Below, piece after piece: positions 54,069-63,873 of a DNA stretch of 64,000 nucleotides. The position numbers were made by a program, and so were the translations under genes. Each line of letters starts with the position of its first letter. Positions within the stretch are counted from its first letter, which is position 1. The notes beneath the pieces are model-generated. The model was not told the DNA's origin, made no database searches, and saw nothing but the letters and a program-made list of their open reading frames with translations. The DNA is from Alphaproteobacteria bacterium (GTDB lineage Bacteria > Pseudomonadota > Alphaproteobacteria > Rhodospirillales > Rhodospirillaceae), in assembly GCA_030835385.1 (NCBI GenBank), contig JAURPI010000013.1, positions 23,228 to 87,227 of the forward strand, given 5' to 3'.

Positions 54069-55130
54069 ATGTCGGATCCGAATACGACGTTTACCGCCAC
54101 GGCATTACAGGTCGATTGCCATGCAGTAAACGGATGTGCTGACCGGGCTGAATCATCGGCGCAGATGCTCAAACAGATTGAAAGTTTGGGTGCTGCGATA
54201 AAGACCATTGATCTTTTTACAATGGGCTTTAATGGCACGAAAACCAAACTGTTCGTGTTGCCCGAATACTTTCTGTCCAGTTTCCCGATGGGGGAGCCTA
54301 TTGCCCGGTGGCAAGAAATTGGGTCAATTCCCATGGATGGACCTGAATACGAAGCGATGGGCAAAATCGCTCAATCCAGCAACTGTTTTCTGTCAGGCAA
54401 TGTTTACGAAATCGATCCGAATTTCTCTGATCTCTACTTTCAGACGTGCTTTGTCATTGGACCGAGCGGTGATGTGGTGTTGCGCTATCGCCGATTGATT
54501 TCGCAGTTTGCGCCGGGCCCCTACGATGTGCTGGACAAATATCTTGATCTTTACGGTGCTGATGCAATTTTTCCAGTGGCGGATACAGAGATTGGTAAGA
54601 TCGGCTGTGTGGCATCGGAAGAAATTTTATATCCAGAGATATCTCGCTGTCTTGCCATGAGGGGCATGGAAATCCTGTGTCACTCAACATCAGAAGTCGG
54701 CGCACCGATGCTGACGCCGAAAGAAATTTGCCGACGGGCGCGGGCTGTTGAGAACATGTGTTATGTCGTGTCATCAAACACGGCGAGCATCAAAGGGACA
54801 CCGATACCGGCAGAGTCCACGGGCGGAATGTCCAAGATCGTTGATTACAAAGGGTTGGTGTTGGCCGAGGCCTACACAGGCGAAACATTCTGTGCGAGCG
54901 CACTGCTAGACATGGATAGCCTGCGTAAAGTGCGCAAACATTCAGGCATGACCAACCTCTTGTCGCGGCAGCCTTTCGACCTTTATGCGCAGGAGTATGG
55001 CAGTCATACTTTTGTGGAACCCAACGGAATGCTTGAGAATGGTGAGGTGAAGGTGCCGGACCGCGCTTTCTTTGTTCAACGCCAGCAAGAGGTGTTGGAG
55101 CGCTTGGGTAAAGAGGGAATACTTTCGTAG
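54069..55130 (+). CDS. Carbon-nitrogen hydrolase-family protein with catalytic Lys replaced by Arg
   Basis: A 353-residue nitrilase-superfamily protein without signal peptide. Glu66 (VLPEYFLSS) and Cys180 (IGCVASEE) of the triad are present, but the catalytic Lys position is Arg142 (LRYRRLIS), whereas the exported homologue at 20865-22004 has Lys there (ANHWKQHN). The two share a subfamily pattern (YDVL, Y-x-D/E-x-YG-x-DA, then IG before the Cys). With Arg for Lys the enzyme may be inactive or changed in rate. An 8-base gap with GGGAGAGAG leads to the lipoprotein gene downstream; both belong to a plus-strand run to 57421. Confidence 0.87.
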   Translation: MSDPNTTFTATALQVDCHAVNGCADRAESSAQMLKQIESLGAAIKTIDLFTMGFNGTKTKLFVLPEYFLSSFPMGEPIARWQEIGSIPMDGPEYEAMGKIAQSSNCFLSGNVYEIDPNFSDLYFQTCFVIGPSGDVVLRYRRLISQFAPGPYDVLDKYLDLYGADAIFPVADTEIGKIGCVASEEILYPEISRCLAMRGMEILCHSTSEVGAPMLTPKEICRRARAVENMCYVVSSNTASIKGTPIPAESTGGMSKIVDYKGLVLAEAYTGETFCASALLDMDSLRKVRKHSGMTNLLSRQPFDLYAQEYGSHTFVEPNGMLENGEVKVPDRAFFVQRQQEVLERLGKEGILS

Positions 55131-55140
55131 GGAGAGAGTT

Positions 55141-55302
55141 ATGATTTTGCGTTTAGTGATAACGCTTGCTTCTTTCGCATTTCTATCAGCATGTTCGCCA
55201 GAGGTTGGCAATGAAGAGTGGTGCGAGGACCTCAAGGAAAAAGATAAGGGCGAGTGGACGCTTGATGAGACAGCGGAATACGGCAAGAGCTGTATTTTTT
55301 AG
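55141..55302 (+). CDS. DUF3012 small lipoprotein (53 aa)
   Basis: A 53-residue protein with a lipoprotein signal: hydrophobic stretch then lipobox LSAC (Cys near residue 19), followed by SPEVGNEEWCEDLKEKDKGEW and a terminal CIF, the compact DUF3012 layout. The two Cys of the mature part (in EEWC and SCIF) may form a disulfide. Function of the family is unknown. GGAGAGAG lies before the ATG. It is the second gene of the run starting at 54069. Confidence 0.85.
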   Translation: MILRLVITLASFAFLSACSPEVGNEEWCEDLKEKDKGEWTLDETAEYGKSCIF

Positions 55303-55311
55303 GAAGTTGAA

Positions 55312-55662
55312 ATGATCACCGCGCTTGTAACCTTTGATTTAGACCCAGATCGTCCAGAGATATCTCCTAAAGATAAACTGGCACTCTATGAAGCGATGGC
55401 ACCAAAGTATCAAAATGTCCCGGGTATGATACGTAAGTACTTTATGGGCAGCGGAGACGTGGCAGGCGGTTGGTATGAATGGGAAACCATGGAGCATGCC
55501 AAAGCCTATTGCACGCCTGCTTGGCATCAGTTCATAACGACGACATATGGTCCGAATCTGAAAATTGAATATTTTGACTGCCCGTGCGTTATTGACAACG
55601 CGTCTGGCGAAGTATGCATCGCGCCGGAGGTCAGAGAAGCGGCAGAGAGAGACGCTTCCTGA
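55312..55662 (+). CDS. YdhR-like dimeric alpha/beta-barrel protein
   Basis: A 116-residue protein of the ferredoxin-like, dimeric alpha/beta barrel type, resembling YdhR-family putative monooxygenases (YEAMAPKYQNVPGMIRKYFMGSGD then GGWYEWETMEHAKAYC). YdhR relatives are about 100 residues, so length fits. No cofactor site is visible. Its TGA stop shares one base with the ATG of the next gene (TGATG), implying coupled translation. Confidence 0.78.
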   Translation: MITALVTFDLDPDRPEISPKDKLALYEAMAPKYQNVPGMIRKYFMGSGDVAGGWYEWETMEHAKAYCTPAWHQFITTTYGPNLKIEYFDCPCVIDNASGEVCIAPEVREAAERDAS

Positions 55663-56039
55663 TGAGTACGGAAAAGGTCAAAAAATTTCTACGCATCATG
55701 GAAGAGCGAGACCTGGAAACCGCACGGACGTTTCTTGCGCCAGATTTTCGCATGACTTTTCCAGGCGGTGTTACCATGACCACCCTTGATGAGTTGGTTG
55801 AGTGGTCGAAAGGTCGCTACAAATCAATCAGTAAAACTTTTGAAGATTTTGACGAGTTCCAGGATGGCGACGAAACGGTGGTGTACAGCACAGGTATGCT
55901 GAACGGTGAGGCTCTGGACGGTTCCGCGATCAGTGAAGTGCGATATATCGACCGCTTTGTGTTTCGTGACGGATTGATGGTCGATCAGCAAGTATGGAAC
56001 GACCTGGCAGATGTCCTGCCAAAGTCACCAGCATCTTAA
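55662..56039 (+). CDS. NTF2-like (SnoaL-type) protein
   Basis: A 125-residue NTF2-like protein closely related to that at 41909-42286: KVKKFLRIMEERDLETARTFL, FRMTFPGG, WSKGRYKS, EVRYIDRF and WNDLADVL occur in the same order. The start at 55662 overlaps the upstream stop (TGATG) and its TAA overlaps the next start (TAATG), so it is coupled on both sides. The paralogue in the DUF4437 cluster ties the two regions to a common theme. Specific activity unknown. Confidence 0.83.
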   Translation: MSTEKVKKFLRIMEERDLETARTFLAPDFRMTFPGGVTMTTLDELVEWSKGRYKSISKTFEDFDEFQDGDETVVYSTGMLNGEALDGSAISEVRYIDRFVFRDGLMVDQQVWNDLADVLPKSPAS

Positions 56040-57421
56040 TGGGCGACTTACTCGCTGATTTGGCTGATGCCGTCGATAAATCGGGCATTCTTACGGGCAA
56101 TGACATCGGTCCGCGCTATACGGACACCCGTGGGCATGGCCCTGCAGGGGCACCCGCGTGTGTGATGCGACCCACATCTACCGCTCAGGTGTCCGCGATC
56201 TTGAAGCTATGCCATGACGCCGGACGACCGGTTGTGCCGCAAGGTGGAATGACAGGCCTTGTTGGCGGCGGCACGCCAAACGACGGCGATGTGGTGTTGT
56301 CTTTGGAGCGCATGAACGCGATTGAAGAAATTGATCCCGTCGGGCGTACCATGATTGCTGAAGCTGGGGTCGTGCTTGAAACAGCTCACGGTGTTGCAGA
56401 AGAGTCGGGTTTTGTGTTGCCAATTGATCTCGGAGCGCGGGGCAGCGCGACCCTGGGTGGATTGATTAGCACAAACGCGGGCGGCAATCGTGTTATTCGC
56501 TATGGCATGACACGGCAGTCGGTTCTTGGTCTGGAAGCGGTTCTGGCGGATGGGACTGTGCTGACATCCATGAACCGGATGTTGAAAAACAATGCCGGGT
56601 ATGACCTGAAACAGTTGTTCATCGGATCAGAAGGAACACTCGGCCTGGTCACCCGTTGTGTGCTTCGACTGCAGCCGAAACCCTTGACCACCTCAACGGC
56701 ATTTGTCGGCATAAACGATTTTGAATCTGTGCCAGCGTTTCTGGCGTTGCTCGACAATAAGTTGGGTGGGGGGCTCGGTGCCTTTGAAGTGATGTGGTCC
56801 GAGTACTACAATTTTGTCCGCGACCGCTGCCCGACCTTAAAGCCACCTCTATCGCCAGAATATGCCTACTATGTGGTGACAGATGCGTTGGGATCTGATC
56901 CGGATGGCGATAAGGACCGCTTCGACGCTATTTTGGAGATGGCGCATACACAGGGCCTTATTCAGGACGGCGTTGTTGCGCAGTCCGACAAAGAGCGTGA
57001 CGAATTGTGGGCAATTCGGGAAGGCGCAGGTGAAGGGTTTCGTACCATTGCGCCTATTTTTACCTACGACGTTTCGATGCCTATCACCGCCATGGATGAA
57101 TTTGCATCACGTTCAATGGCTGATATCGAAAAAGAGTTTCCTAACGCCATAACACTTATTCTCGGCCATCTTGGCGACGGGAATCTGCATGCTGTTGTAG
57201 CGGTGGGAGATGGGTCAGACACTGCACATCGCAAAGTGAATGACATCCTGTATGGCATTATTCGCGACCTTGGGGGATCAGTCTCTGCTGAACACGGCAT
57301 CGGGATTGAGAAGCGCGACTACTTGGACTGGAGTCGCACCGACGCTGAAGTGAGCGTGATGCGGATGCTCAAGCAGACCCTCGACCCCAAAGGGATCCTG
57401 AATCCAGGGAAAGTGATTTAG
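56039..57421 (+). CDS. FAD-linked oxidase / D-2-hydroxyacid dehydrogenase-like
   Basis: A 460-residue flavoenzyme of the vanillyl-alcohol oxidase superfamily: FAD_binding_4 domain (VVPQGGMTGLVGGGTP, GSATLGGLISTNAGGNRVIRYGMTRQSVLGLEAVLADG) and an FAD-oxidase_C domain ending SAEHGIGIEKRDYL and LDPKGILNPGKV. This layout matches D-lactate/D-2-hydroxyglutarate dehydrogenases. The ATG at 56039 overlaps the previous stop (TAATG). It ends the plus-strand run and is convergent with the HlyD gene (4 bp overlap of stops). Confidence 0.92.
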   Translation: MGDLLADLADAVDKSGILTGNDIGPRYTDTRGHGPAGAPACVMRPTSTAQVSAILKLCHDAGRPVVPQGGMTGLVGGGTPNDGDVVLSLERMNAIEEIDPVGRTMIAEAGVVLETAHGVAEESGFVLPIDLGARGSATLGGLISTNAGGNRVIRYGMTRQSVLGLEAVLADGTVLTSMNRMLKNNAGYDLKQLFIGSEGTLGLVTRCVLRLQPKPLTTSTAFVGINDFESVPAFLALLDNKLGGGLGAFEVMWSEYYNFVRDRCPTLKPPLSPEYAYYVVTDALGSDPDGDKDRFDAILEMAHTQGLIQDGVVAQSDKERDELWAIREGAGEGFRTIAPIFTYDVSMPITAMDEFASRSMADIEKEFPNAITLILGHLGDGNLHAVVAVGDGSDTAHRKVNDILYGIIRDLGGSVSAEHGIGIEKRDYLDWSRTDAEVSVMRMLKQTLDPKGILNPGKVI

Positions 57422-58635
57422 CCGTCGCGTCGCACCACAGAAACACCGTCGATAATTGCATCTGACGGATGCAGAATTACGGCTTCGTCTTGGCTCAAGC
57501 CGTCAGCGACTTCAGCTTCCAATGTATTGCGACGACCCAGGGTAATCAGTTGCAGGCGGGCGGTACTGTCGTCGTCAACAAAGACGGCCCAGCTTTCACC
57601 TGACCGAAACAAAGCGCTCACGGGAATTTTTAGAATATCTCGTTGATCTTGAATAACAACGCGGGTTTCTACGCGATAGCCGTGGCCCAGGTTTTGCCAC
57701 TCGGACTGTGGCGAAATAAAATCGATGACAACGTTGACTCGTTGTTCCTCGATTCCGAGCGCTGAGATCTTCGTAAAGCCGAAGGGTTCGACCAATCGAA
57801 CACGACCCTCCAATGGCTGTTCACCACCCCAGTCATCAACGATCACCCGGTCACCGGCTGTAATTTTGACAGCATCCGTCGAGAGGAGGTCTACCACTAT
57901 TTCTAGCTCGGCCGGATTACCCAATTCCATCAGTGGCGTCCCAGCGGCTAATACGCCTTCGCTCTCTTGCAAGACGCGTAAGACGCGCCCACTGATCGGC
58001 GCGCGCACAGGGATGAGATCTTTGTTGTCGGAGCCAGTCTCACTTTCCTGAGACGTAATCAACGTGGCGCGCGCGGACTCAAGGTCGGCTTGGACTTTGC
58101 GAAAGTTTGCTGTGGCTTGTGCCAGGCTGGCCTGAGCGGTGCGGACAGAGAGTTGACGCTGATCCAACGTCGCCTGAGAGATGGTGCCGCGTTCCGCCAA
58201 GGGCTCAGCGCGCCGCAATTCCGCGCGGTCATAGTCGAGTTGCGCCTGGGCACGTGACTGTTCCGCCTCGGCAAGACCAACAGCGGCTTCTGCAGCTTTT
58301 ACGATGGCTTCTGCTTCTGTCCGGCTGCGCAAATCCAGCATGATCGGGTCTGAGGGCTCAAAGAGGGCGAGGATGGTGTCACCGGCAACTACGGAATCAC
58401 CAGCTTCGATGTCTATTCTGCGTACCTGTCCGGCGACGGGCGCAGAAACAACATAGACATCTTTTAGCCGAGTCTGGCCCTCATCATCGATTGTGACAAG
58501 CAAATCCCCACGGGTGACCTGCGCGACATCAACGCCGACCGGCTGTGGTTGAAGCGACAGCCCAATCAAAATAACCAAGACTAAGACTATGGTGGCAATG
58601 GTCCAATCACGGCGGGATAGGTTAGGCACAGACAT
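57418..58635 (-). CDS. HlyD-family adaptor of an ABC exporter
   Basis: A 405-residue periplasmic adaptor (HlyD/MacA/DevB type). The start at 58635 has a strong GGGAGGAG site; a longer frame runs back over the permease gene. An N-terminal helix anchors it (TIATIVLVLVILIGLSL), followed by the lipoyl half motif (VSAPVAGQVRRIDIEAGDSV), a coiled-coil hairpin of about 110 residues rich in Ala/Glu/Gln (near residues 95-200), and the second half (LIPVRAPISGRVLRV). It is the third gene of an ATPase-permease-adaptor operon and probably links the exporter to a TolC-type channel. Confidence 0.9.
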   Translation of the reverse strand: MSVPNLSRRDWTIATIVLVLVILIGLSLQPQPVGVDVAQVTRGDLLVTIDDEGQTRLKDVYVVSAPVAGQVRRIDIEAGDSVVAGDTILALFEPSDPIMLDLRSRTEAEAIVKAAEAAVGLAEAEQSRAQAQLDYDRAELRRAEPLAERGTISQATLDQRQLSVRTAQASLAQATANFRKVQADLESARATLITSQESETGSDNKDLIPVRAPISGRVLRVLQESEGVLAAGTPLMELGNPAELEIVVDLLSTDAVKITAGDRVIVDDWGGEQPLEGRVRLVEPFGFTKISALGIEEQRVNVVIDFISPQSEWQNLGHGYRVETRVVIQDQRDILKIPVSALFRSGESWAVFVDDDSTARLQLITLGRRNTLEAEVADGLSQDEAVILHPSDAIIDGVSVVRRDG

Positions 58636-58646
58636 ACTCCTCCCGT

Positions 58647-61022
58647 TTATTCTCTGGTCTTTAGGGCTGTAACAAGGTCCAACCCAAAGACCCGACGACG
58701 GGTTATGAGGCCGCACAATACGGCCGAAATACAGACAACAACGACCGACCATCCATAGGTCGCGTTTTCGATGACAAAGGGAAAATTGTAAAGGTCGGTG
58801 GAAAGCATAGGCGACATAGCAAGAGCCATGCTATCGCCCAACACGCACCCCACCGGTAGAGAAACAAGCGTAAGAATGCCGAGTTCACCGAGTAGGATGT
58901 AAGTCACTTCTTCTCGAGTAAAACCGAGGACGCGCAAGCTTGCCAGAGCGCGCGACCGTTCTGACAAGGCAATGCGCGCCGCATTATAGGCCACGCCAAA
59001 GGCGATCAAGCTGGCCAGGGCAACATAGAACCCGATCATCACATTCATGGTGTTATCCATGGTTTCGCGGAAGCTGGCGAGTGTTGCGGTTTGTTGGGCA
59101 ATGCCTGCTACACCCGGCGTGTCTTTCAGGGTGGAATAAAGGTCATCGGCATACCGGCTATCGACCATGACGTGAATACCCGTCACTGTTGGACCTTCGC
59201 GCATCAGTCGGTTTACCGCATCAATGTGCATATACGCTTGAAAGCCAAGATACTCCTCAACGAGGCGTACAATCTTGATCTCTTCAACTGGCCGTCGTTC
59301 CTGCAAAACTTCAACCGTGACCAGGTCGCCAAGTTTCAAATTAAGGTCTTTGGCAATGTGTTTTGACAACGCTAATCCACCGGGCGGTGGCTCAATGGTC
59401 TTCTGTTCGCTGTCGAGCAAGCGGTTGAGATCCGCGCCAGGGACAATGCCAATAATCGACTTACGATCAGACAAATGCCCGTTGCGCAAACGAACGGCAA
59501 CACTGCGTGTCGGCTGTGTTTGTATAACACCAGGTAGATGCTGAATCTCTTGCTCGACCGTGGCGGGACGCGGCTCGACGAAGGACACCGTTAACGATTG
59601 TCGCTCAGCCTGAAAAAAGTAGACAGCAATCACGCGCTCGACTGAGTCGAGGAAAAACAGAGACATAATCATCAGGGCGACCGAGAAAGCCACGCCGATG
59701 ATTGTTAGACTGGCGCGCACTGGAAAGCGGGTGACATGCCGAAAGATCATGCGCGTTGGCTGGCTGATCGTAAATTGTGAGAAAAAGCGGGAGAGGGCAC
59801 CCGTTTTGTAGGACGTCGGTACAGGTGGTGCCATGGCAACAGCCGGCGATAACTTCACGGCTTGTCGAACGGCACCTAGTCCGCCGACCAATCCAGCTAC
59901 AAGGCTGACAATGGCGGCCGACGCAAATACACCTGGGTCTATTCCAAGATCGAGCAGAGGGAATTTGTAATAGGTGGTGTACATGTTGATCATGCCGCCA
60001 CCCATCCACAGTCCAAGGGCCATGCCCATGGCAAGCCCGATGGCCACTAATATCAGAACCAGCTTGAGATAGATCCACCCGACTTCCAAGTCGTTATAGC
60101 CGAAGGCTTTAAGCAGACCGATTTGTTCTCGTTCCGTCGCGACTATGCGCGAAACAACTACATTTAACAGAAACGCGGCGACCAACAAAAACACCGGTGG
60201 AAAGATCGCGCCGCTGGTTCGGAGTTGAGTGATCTCGTTGTTTAGAAAAAAGTTTGAAAGCTGATCTTCCCGCGCGTAAGCACCGACCCCGCCATAGGGT
60301 TCCAACAATGTGTCTAGGCGACGAATGACTTCTTCTTCCGACGCGCCAAGCTGAAGCGACATTGTGACGTTGTTGAACGCGCCATCGAGATCAAACGCCG
60401 CGGCGAGGGCTTTGCGTCCCATCCACATAACGCCGAATCGGCGGTCATCTGGCATCAAAGAGCCCGGTCCAAGCGCATATATGTATTCAGCCGTCATACC
60501 CAAGCCGACAATTTCCAGGCTGCGTTTGTTGCCGTTGATGATGGCCTTAAAACTATCCCCGACTGTCAGACCGTGCGCATTGGCGAATGCGTCAGTGATC
60601 GCAACTTCATTTGGACGTTGGGCTGATGGGTACCGACCCGACAAGATGATGACATCGTTGAGGAGCGGTGTACCTCGCTCCGGCAACGACAGCAGCTGCC
60701 CTGTAGCTGGCTCGGCCATATTTGGTAGGTCTAGATTGACGGCAGCGATGATGCGCGTTTCGGCTACGGAAACTCCTGGGATACGTTCGATGTCTTCCTT
60801 CAGGCTGTCCGGTGCCCGTTTGAGAGAAGCGAAAACGTCGGCAAAGCGTGTGCGGTCGTAAAACGCATTCATGCTTTCTTCGAGCACCGTTACTGTGCCG
60901 AAAGAAGAAATCATCAAAGCGATACCGCACGCAACAACCGCCGCAATTGCAAGGGCTTGCCCTTTGATCCGCCAAAGGTCGCGGAACAGTTTCCGATTGA
61001 GGGAGTCGATGCGTACTACCAC
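58647..61022 (-). CDS. ABC exporter permease with two FtsX domains
   Basis: A 791-residue inner-membrane permease. An N-terminal helix ([16 protein letters not shown]) precedes a MacB-like periplasmic domain, then an FtsX-type bundle near residues 275-400 ([32 protein letters not shown]), a second periplasmic part, and a second bundle near residues 665-785 ([15 protein letters not shown]). Such long FtsX permeases belong to lipid- or lipoprotein-handling and efflux systems rather than to ordinary uptake. It starts 7 bp inside the ATPase gene's end and the adaptor gene follows after 11 bp. Confidence 0.9.
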   Translation of the reverse strand: MVVRIDSLNRKLFRDLWRIKGQALAIAAVVACGIALMISSFGTVTVLEESMNAFYDRTRFADVFASLKRAPDSLKEDIERIPGVSVAETRIIAAVNLDLPNMAEPATGQLLSLPERGTPLLNDVIILSGRYPSAQRPNEVAITDAFANAHGLTVGDSFKAIINGNKRSLEIVGLGMTAEYIYALGPGSLMPDDRRFGVMWMGRKALAAAFDLDGAFNNVTMSLQLGASEEEVIRRLDTLLEPYGGVGAYAREDQLSNFFLNNEITQLRTSGAIFPPVFLLVAAFLLNVVVSRIVATEREQIGLLKAFGYNDLEVGWIYLKLVLILVAIGLAMGMALGLWMGGGMINMYTTYYKFPLLDLGIDPGVFASAAIVSLVAGLVGGLGAVRQAVKLSPAVAMAPPVPTSYKTGALSRFFSQFTISQPTRMIFRHVTRFPVRASLTIIGVAFSVALMIMSLFFLDSVERVIAVYFFQAERQSLTVSFVEPRPATVEQEIQHLPGVIQTQPTRSVAVRLRNGHLSDRKSIIGIVPGADLNRLLDSEQKTIEPPPGGLALSKHIAKDLNLKLGDLVTVEVLQERRPVEEIKIVRLVEEYLGFQAYMHIDAVNRLMREGPTVTGIHVMVDSRYADDLYSTLKDTPGVAGIAQQTATLASFRETMDNTMNVMIGFYVALASLIAFGVAYNAARIALSERSRALASLRVLGFTREEVTYILLGELGILTLVSLPVGCVLGDSMALAMSPMLSTDLYNFPFVIENATYGWSVVVVCISAVLCGLITRRRVFGLDLVTALKTRE

Positions 61023-61750
61023 GTCAATTCCTCGGGCGCTTTTTTGTGCGGGTTCTCATCCACGCTGATGATTTGGCCATCAGCGAACCGTATGACACGT
61101 TCCGACATATCCTTGATGCCAGCGTTGTGGGTGATCAAAGCAGTTGTGGTGCCAAGCTCACGGTTAGCCCGATCTAAAGCCTCCAAAACGACCACACCAG
61201 TTTTACTATCCAATGCGCCGGTGGGTTCGTCACAAAGTAAAACATCGGGACGCTTGGCAATCGCCCTTGCGATCGCCACCCGCTGCTGTTCACCACCAGA
61301 CAGTTGAGATGGAAAGTGGTCCAGTCGATGTTCGAGACCGACCATCTCAAGTGCTTCATCAGCAGCCATTGGGTCTTCGGCGATCTCGGTCACAAGGGCG
61401 ACGTTCTCTCGCGCCGTTAAGCTAGGAATGAGATTGTAAAACTGAAACACGAATCCAACGTGATCGCGACGGTAGATTGTGAGGTCATGAGGGGAGCAGG
61501 CGGTTAGTTCCAGATCTTTAAAGAACAGCTGTCCGTCAGTCGGCAAGTCTAAGCCGCCAAGTATATTGAGAAGTGTGGATTTGCCACTACCTGATGGGCC
61601 AAGAAGAACAACCAGTTCTCCTTCATATAGGGTGAGGTCAACACCGCGTAAGGCTTCAACCCTAAGACCACCAGTTTCATAAACCTTGGTGATCCCTTCC
61701 GCACGGAAGGTCTCGGTCAGGCGTGTTCCGTCTTGCATTCCGTCCGGCAT
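61016..61750 (-). CDS. ABC transporter ATP-binding protein (LolD/MacB-like)
   Basis: A 244-residue ATPase with Walker [10 protein letters not shown] near residue 51, Q-loop [13 protein letters not shown], signature LSGGEQQR near residue 150, Walker [12 protein letters not shown] and H-loop ITHN. The sequence between Walker A and the signature matches the LolD/MacB class that pairs with FtsX-type permeases. It is the first gene of the exporter operon and overlaps the permease start by 7 bp. Substrate unknown. Confidence 0.95.
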   Translation of the reverse strand: MPDGMQDGTRLTETFRAEGITKVYETGGLRVEALRGVDLTLYEGELVVLLGPSGSGKSTLLNILGGLDLPTDGQLFFKDLELTACSPHDLTIYRRDHVGFVFQFYNLIPSLTARENVALVTEIAEDPMAADEALEMVGLEHRLDHFPSQLSGGEQQRVAIARAIAKRPDVLLCDEPTGALDSKTGVVVLEALDRANRELGTTTALITHNAGIKDMSERVIRFADGQIISVDENPHKKAPEELTW

Positions 61751-61930
61751 GATGCGGGCGTTCCTCGCAAAAGGATAAAGCGGGCTGTTATATCACTCAA
61801 ACGTGACGCACTATAGCTCTAACACGTTGAAACATAAGGATGATATTTCTGCATAGGAGCCGTGCAAATCCTCGTCTTCCAATGATGCGTATCAATAGAG
61901 ACTATAGGAAATGAGTGTACTGGATGCCGC

Positions 61931-63340
61931 GTGAGCAATTTAGAAGATAAGCCGGGAGAAACTGGCCAGGCTAAGGGCGGCAAGGACCTGACCACCGGGT
62001 CTGTTCGGCGGCATATCACCAAGTTGTCAGCCTTTATGGCCATTGGGGCAGTGGCCTCAATGACTTTTCAGGTTGTTGATACCTATTTCGTGGCGCAATT
62101 GGGTACCCAAGAATTGGCCGCGATGGCGTTTACGTTCCCGGTTGTGATGATTTTACACGCGATTGCGGTCGGTCTTGGTACCGGCGTAACAGCCGTGGTG
62201 TCCCGATTTGTTGGCGCAGGTGGGACAGAATCAAAAGCGATTTCGACGGATAGTTTGTACCTTGCTGTGTTGGTCACAGCGATTTTCTCAGTCATTGGAT
62301 TGATGGCCATTGAGCCAGTGTTCGCCCTGCTTGGTGCCGAGCCAGATATCATGCCGCTGATTCGTGACTACATGGAGATTTGGTACCTCGGCATTATATT
62401 TATGATTGTGCCTTTGATCGGTAATTCGATTATTCGGGCCCATGGTGATGCCAAATTTCCTAGTATGATCATGACCATCGCCGCGGTGCTCAACATCATA
62501 CTTGATCCCATTTTGATATTTGGTTTGTTTGGCGCGCCAAGATTAGAACTCCAAGGGGCGGCGTTGGCGACCGTGATCGCCAGATTTGTCACTTTTGCGG
62601 CTTCGCTTAGCGTCCTTCATTTTCGCATGCGCGCGCTCACCTATGACATGCCCACAATTGATCGTTTGACGAAGAATTGGCGGCTCATTCTCAACATTGG
62701 TCTTCCCTCAACAGCAACCCAAATGATTGTGCCTGTCTCGACGGGCATTTTGACAGCCCTCGTCGCGTCGTTTGGGTCTGTTGCCGTCGCTGCTTATGGC
62801 GTGGCGACGCGGGTCGAAATGTTTGCCTTGATTTTTATGATGGCGACATCAATTGCAATGGGACCGTTCGTGGGTCAGAACGCCGGCGCTGACCGGATCG
62901 ATCGCGTAAAGACAGCGTTGCGGTTTGCGTTCCAAGCGAACTTTGCCTATGGCGTGATGATTGCTGTGGTATTGGGATACTTCGGTGAGTCCATCGGCAT
63001 GATTTTTAGTGATGATGCCGATGTAGTTCGTCTAGCCGCATTCTATTTACTTGTGGTGCCGATGACTTACCCAATATTGGCGATTATCGGCATCAGTTCG
63101 CAGGCGTTCAATTCATTGGCCCGTCCTATGCCGGCCATGATTATCGGTGCTTGCAAGGCTTTTGTCGTTCAAGTGCCGCTCGCCTATCTCGGCGCGTATT
63201 TGGGCGGGATGCAGGGCATATTCGTGTCTATGGCCATATCAACCGCTTTGGTTTCAGGGCTTGCTTACGTCTGGTTACGCAGAACTGTAGAAAAGGAAGA
63301 AAGACTGATCGCTCAGATGCCAGTTGCTCAAACGTCGTAA
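61931..63340 (+). CDS. MATE family efflux transporter
   Basis: A 469-residue protein with 12 predicted helices of the MATE (multidrug and toxic compound extrusion) family: the first half contains QVVDTYFVAQLGTQELAAMAF and GTGVTAVVSRFVGAG, and the second half ends VVPMTYPILAIIGISSQAFNS with the cytoplasmic tail. The reading frame begins at a GTG (61931) with no upstream in-frame ATG and no close ribosome-binding site, so the exact start is uncertain. It stands alone, divergent from the ABC operon over 180 bp. Confidence 0.9.
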   Translation: MSNLEDKPGETGQAKGGKDLTTGSVRRHITKLSAFMAIGAVASMTFQVVDTYFVAQLGTQELAAMAFTFPVVMILHAIAVGLGTGVTAVVSRFVGAGGTESKAISTDSLYLAVLVTAIFSVIGLMAIEPVFALLGAEPDIMPLIRDYMEIWYLGIIFMIVPLIGNSIIRAHGDAKFPSMIMTIAAVLNIILDPILIFGLFGAPRLELQGAALATVIARFVTFAASLSVLHFRMRALTYDMPTIDRLTKNWRLILNIGLPSTATQMIVPVSTGILTALVASFGSVAVAAYGVATRVEMFALIFMMATSIAMGPFVGQNAGADRIDRVKTALRFAFQANFAYGVMIAVVLGYFGESIGMIFSDDADVVRLAAFYLLVVPMTYPILAIIGISSQAFNSLARPMPAMIIGACKAFVVQVPLAYLGAYLGGMQGIFVSMAISTALVSGLAYVWLRRTVEKEERLIAQMPVAQTS

Positions 63341-63348
63341 AGGTGTAG

Positions 63349-63480
63349 CTAACGCGCTTGGCTTGATGCCAATTCACGAATGGTTGCGGCACCTTGTCGC
63401 ATATCGGTCATGATAAACTCGCCTTTGCCGATTGGGCTCCCGGCGCGAGGGTCCGGGTAGCGTGAAACCCAGGCATTCAT
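63349..63480 (-). pseudogene. Probable remnant of a truncated gene (C-terminal end)
   Basis: On the minus strand a short frame reads NAWVSRYPDPRAGSPIGKGE then IMTDMRQGAATIRELASSQAR before TAG. Its Ala/Arg-rich coding style resembles the main chromosome and reads like a protein C-terminus with no N-terminal part: upstream the frame passes into the AT-richer small ORFs. No family recognised. It may mark the left edge of an insertion. Confidence 0.4.
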
Positions 63481-63488
63481 CTTGACGG

Positions 63489-63644
63489 TCAACCACATAA
63501 GACACCGCCAATTGTGGTATGATAGTGAGAAATAAGCTTTTTAACTTGCTCAAATCGCTCTGCAGATAAGTTGTCCCACAAATCTTGTGTCTGATTGTCG
63601 AAGTCTTGGAATAGACATTGCAGAAACTCCACCAAGCCGACCAT
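63489..63644 (-). CDS. Small unidentified protein (51 aa), coupled to the upstream small ORF
   Basis: Starts at ATG 63644 overlapping the stop of the upstream ORF (TAATG) on the minus strand. The product (MVGLVEFLQCLFQDFDNQ to GGVLCG) is acidic, with a hydrophobic start and two Cys, and has no recognised family. Coding is suggested by the overlap and by a helix-like pattern; AT content is higher than in the rest of the window. Confidence 0.45.
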   Translation of the reverse strand: MVGLVEFLQCLFQDFDNQTQDLWDNLSAERFEQVKKLISHYHTTIGGVLCG

Positions 63645-63856
63645 TAGTTTTCTATTTTTGCAGCTTCGTTTAGCAAATTTTGATCCTGTTTAACTTTGCA
63701 GCTCTTCTTAATATCATTCATCGATTGAACGAAGTTCTCGAGAAGTGGCTGCAGACGGTCGAGACAATTTATGTAGTAGGACAATGAGAGGAATATGTCG
63801 CCATAGTCTTCGAGGTGTCCTTTCCCGTTAAAACTGGGCCAAGTGTTGCTTAGCAT
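63644..63856 (-). CDS. Small unidentified protein (70 aa), AT-richer
   Basis: Minus-strand frame beginning MLSNTWPSFNGKGHLEDYGD, followed by a helical, Leu-rich middle (DRLQPLLENFVQSMNDIKK) and a charged tail. No family recognised. It ends on a TAA that overlaps the next start. It sits directly beside an IS3-type transposase fragment, and its composition differs from that of the neighbouring chromosome, suggesting an acquired region. It may itself be fragmentary. Confidence 0.45.
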   Translation of the reverse strand: MLSNTWPSFNGKGHLEDYGDIFLSLSYYINCLDRLQPLLENFVQSMNDIKKSCKVKQDQNLLNEAAKIEN

Positions 63857-63873
63857 TTGGTCTGGATTTTGGA

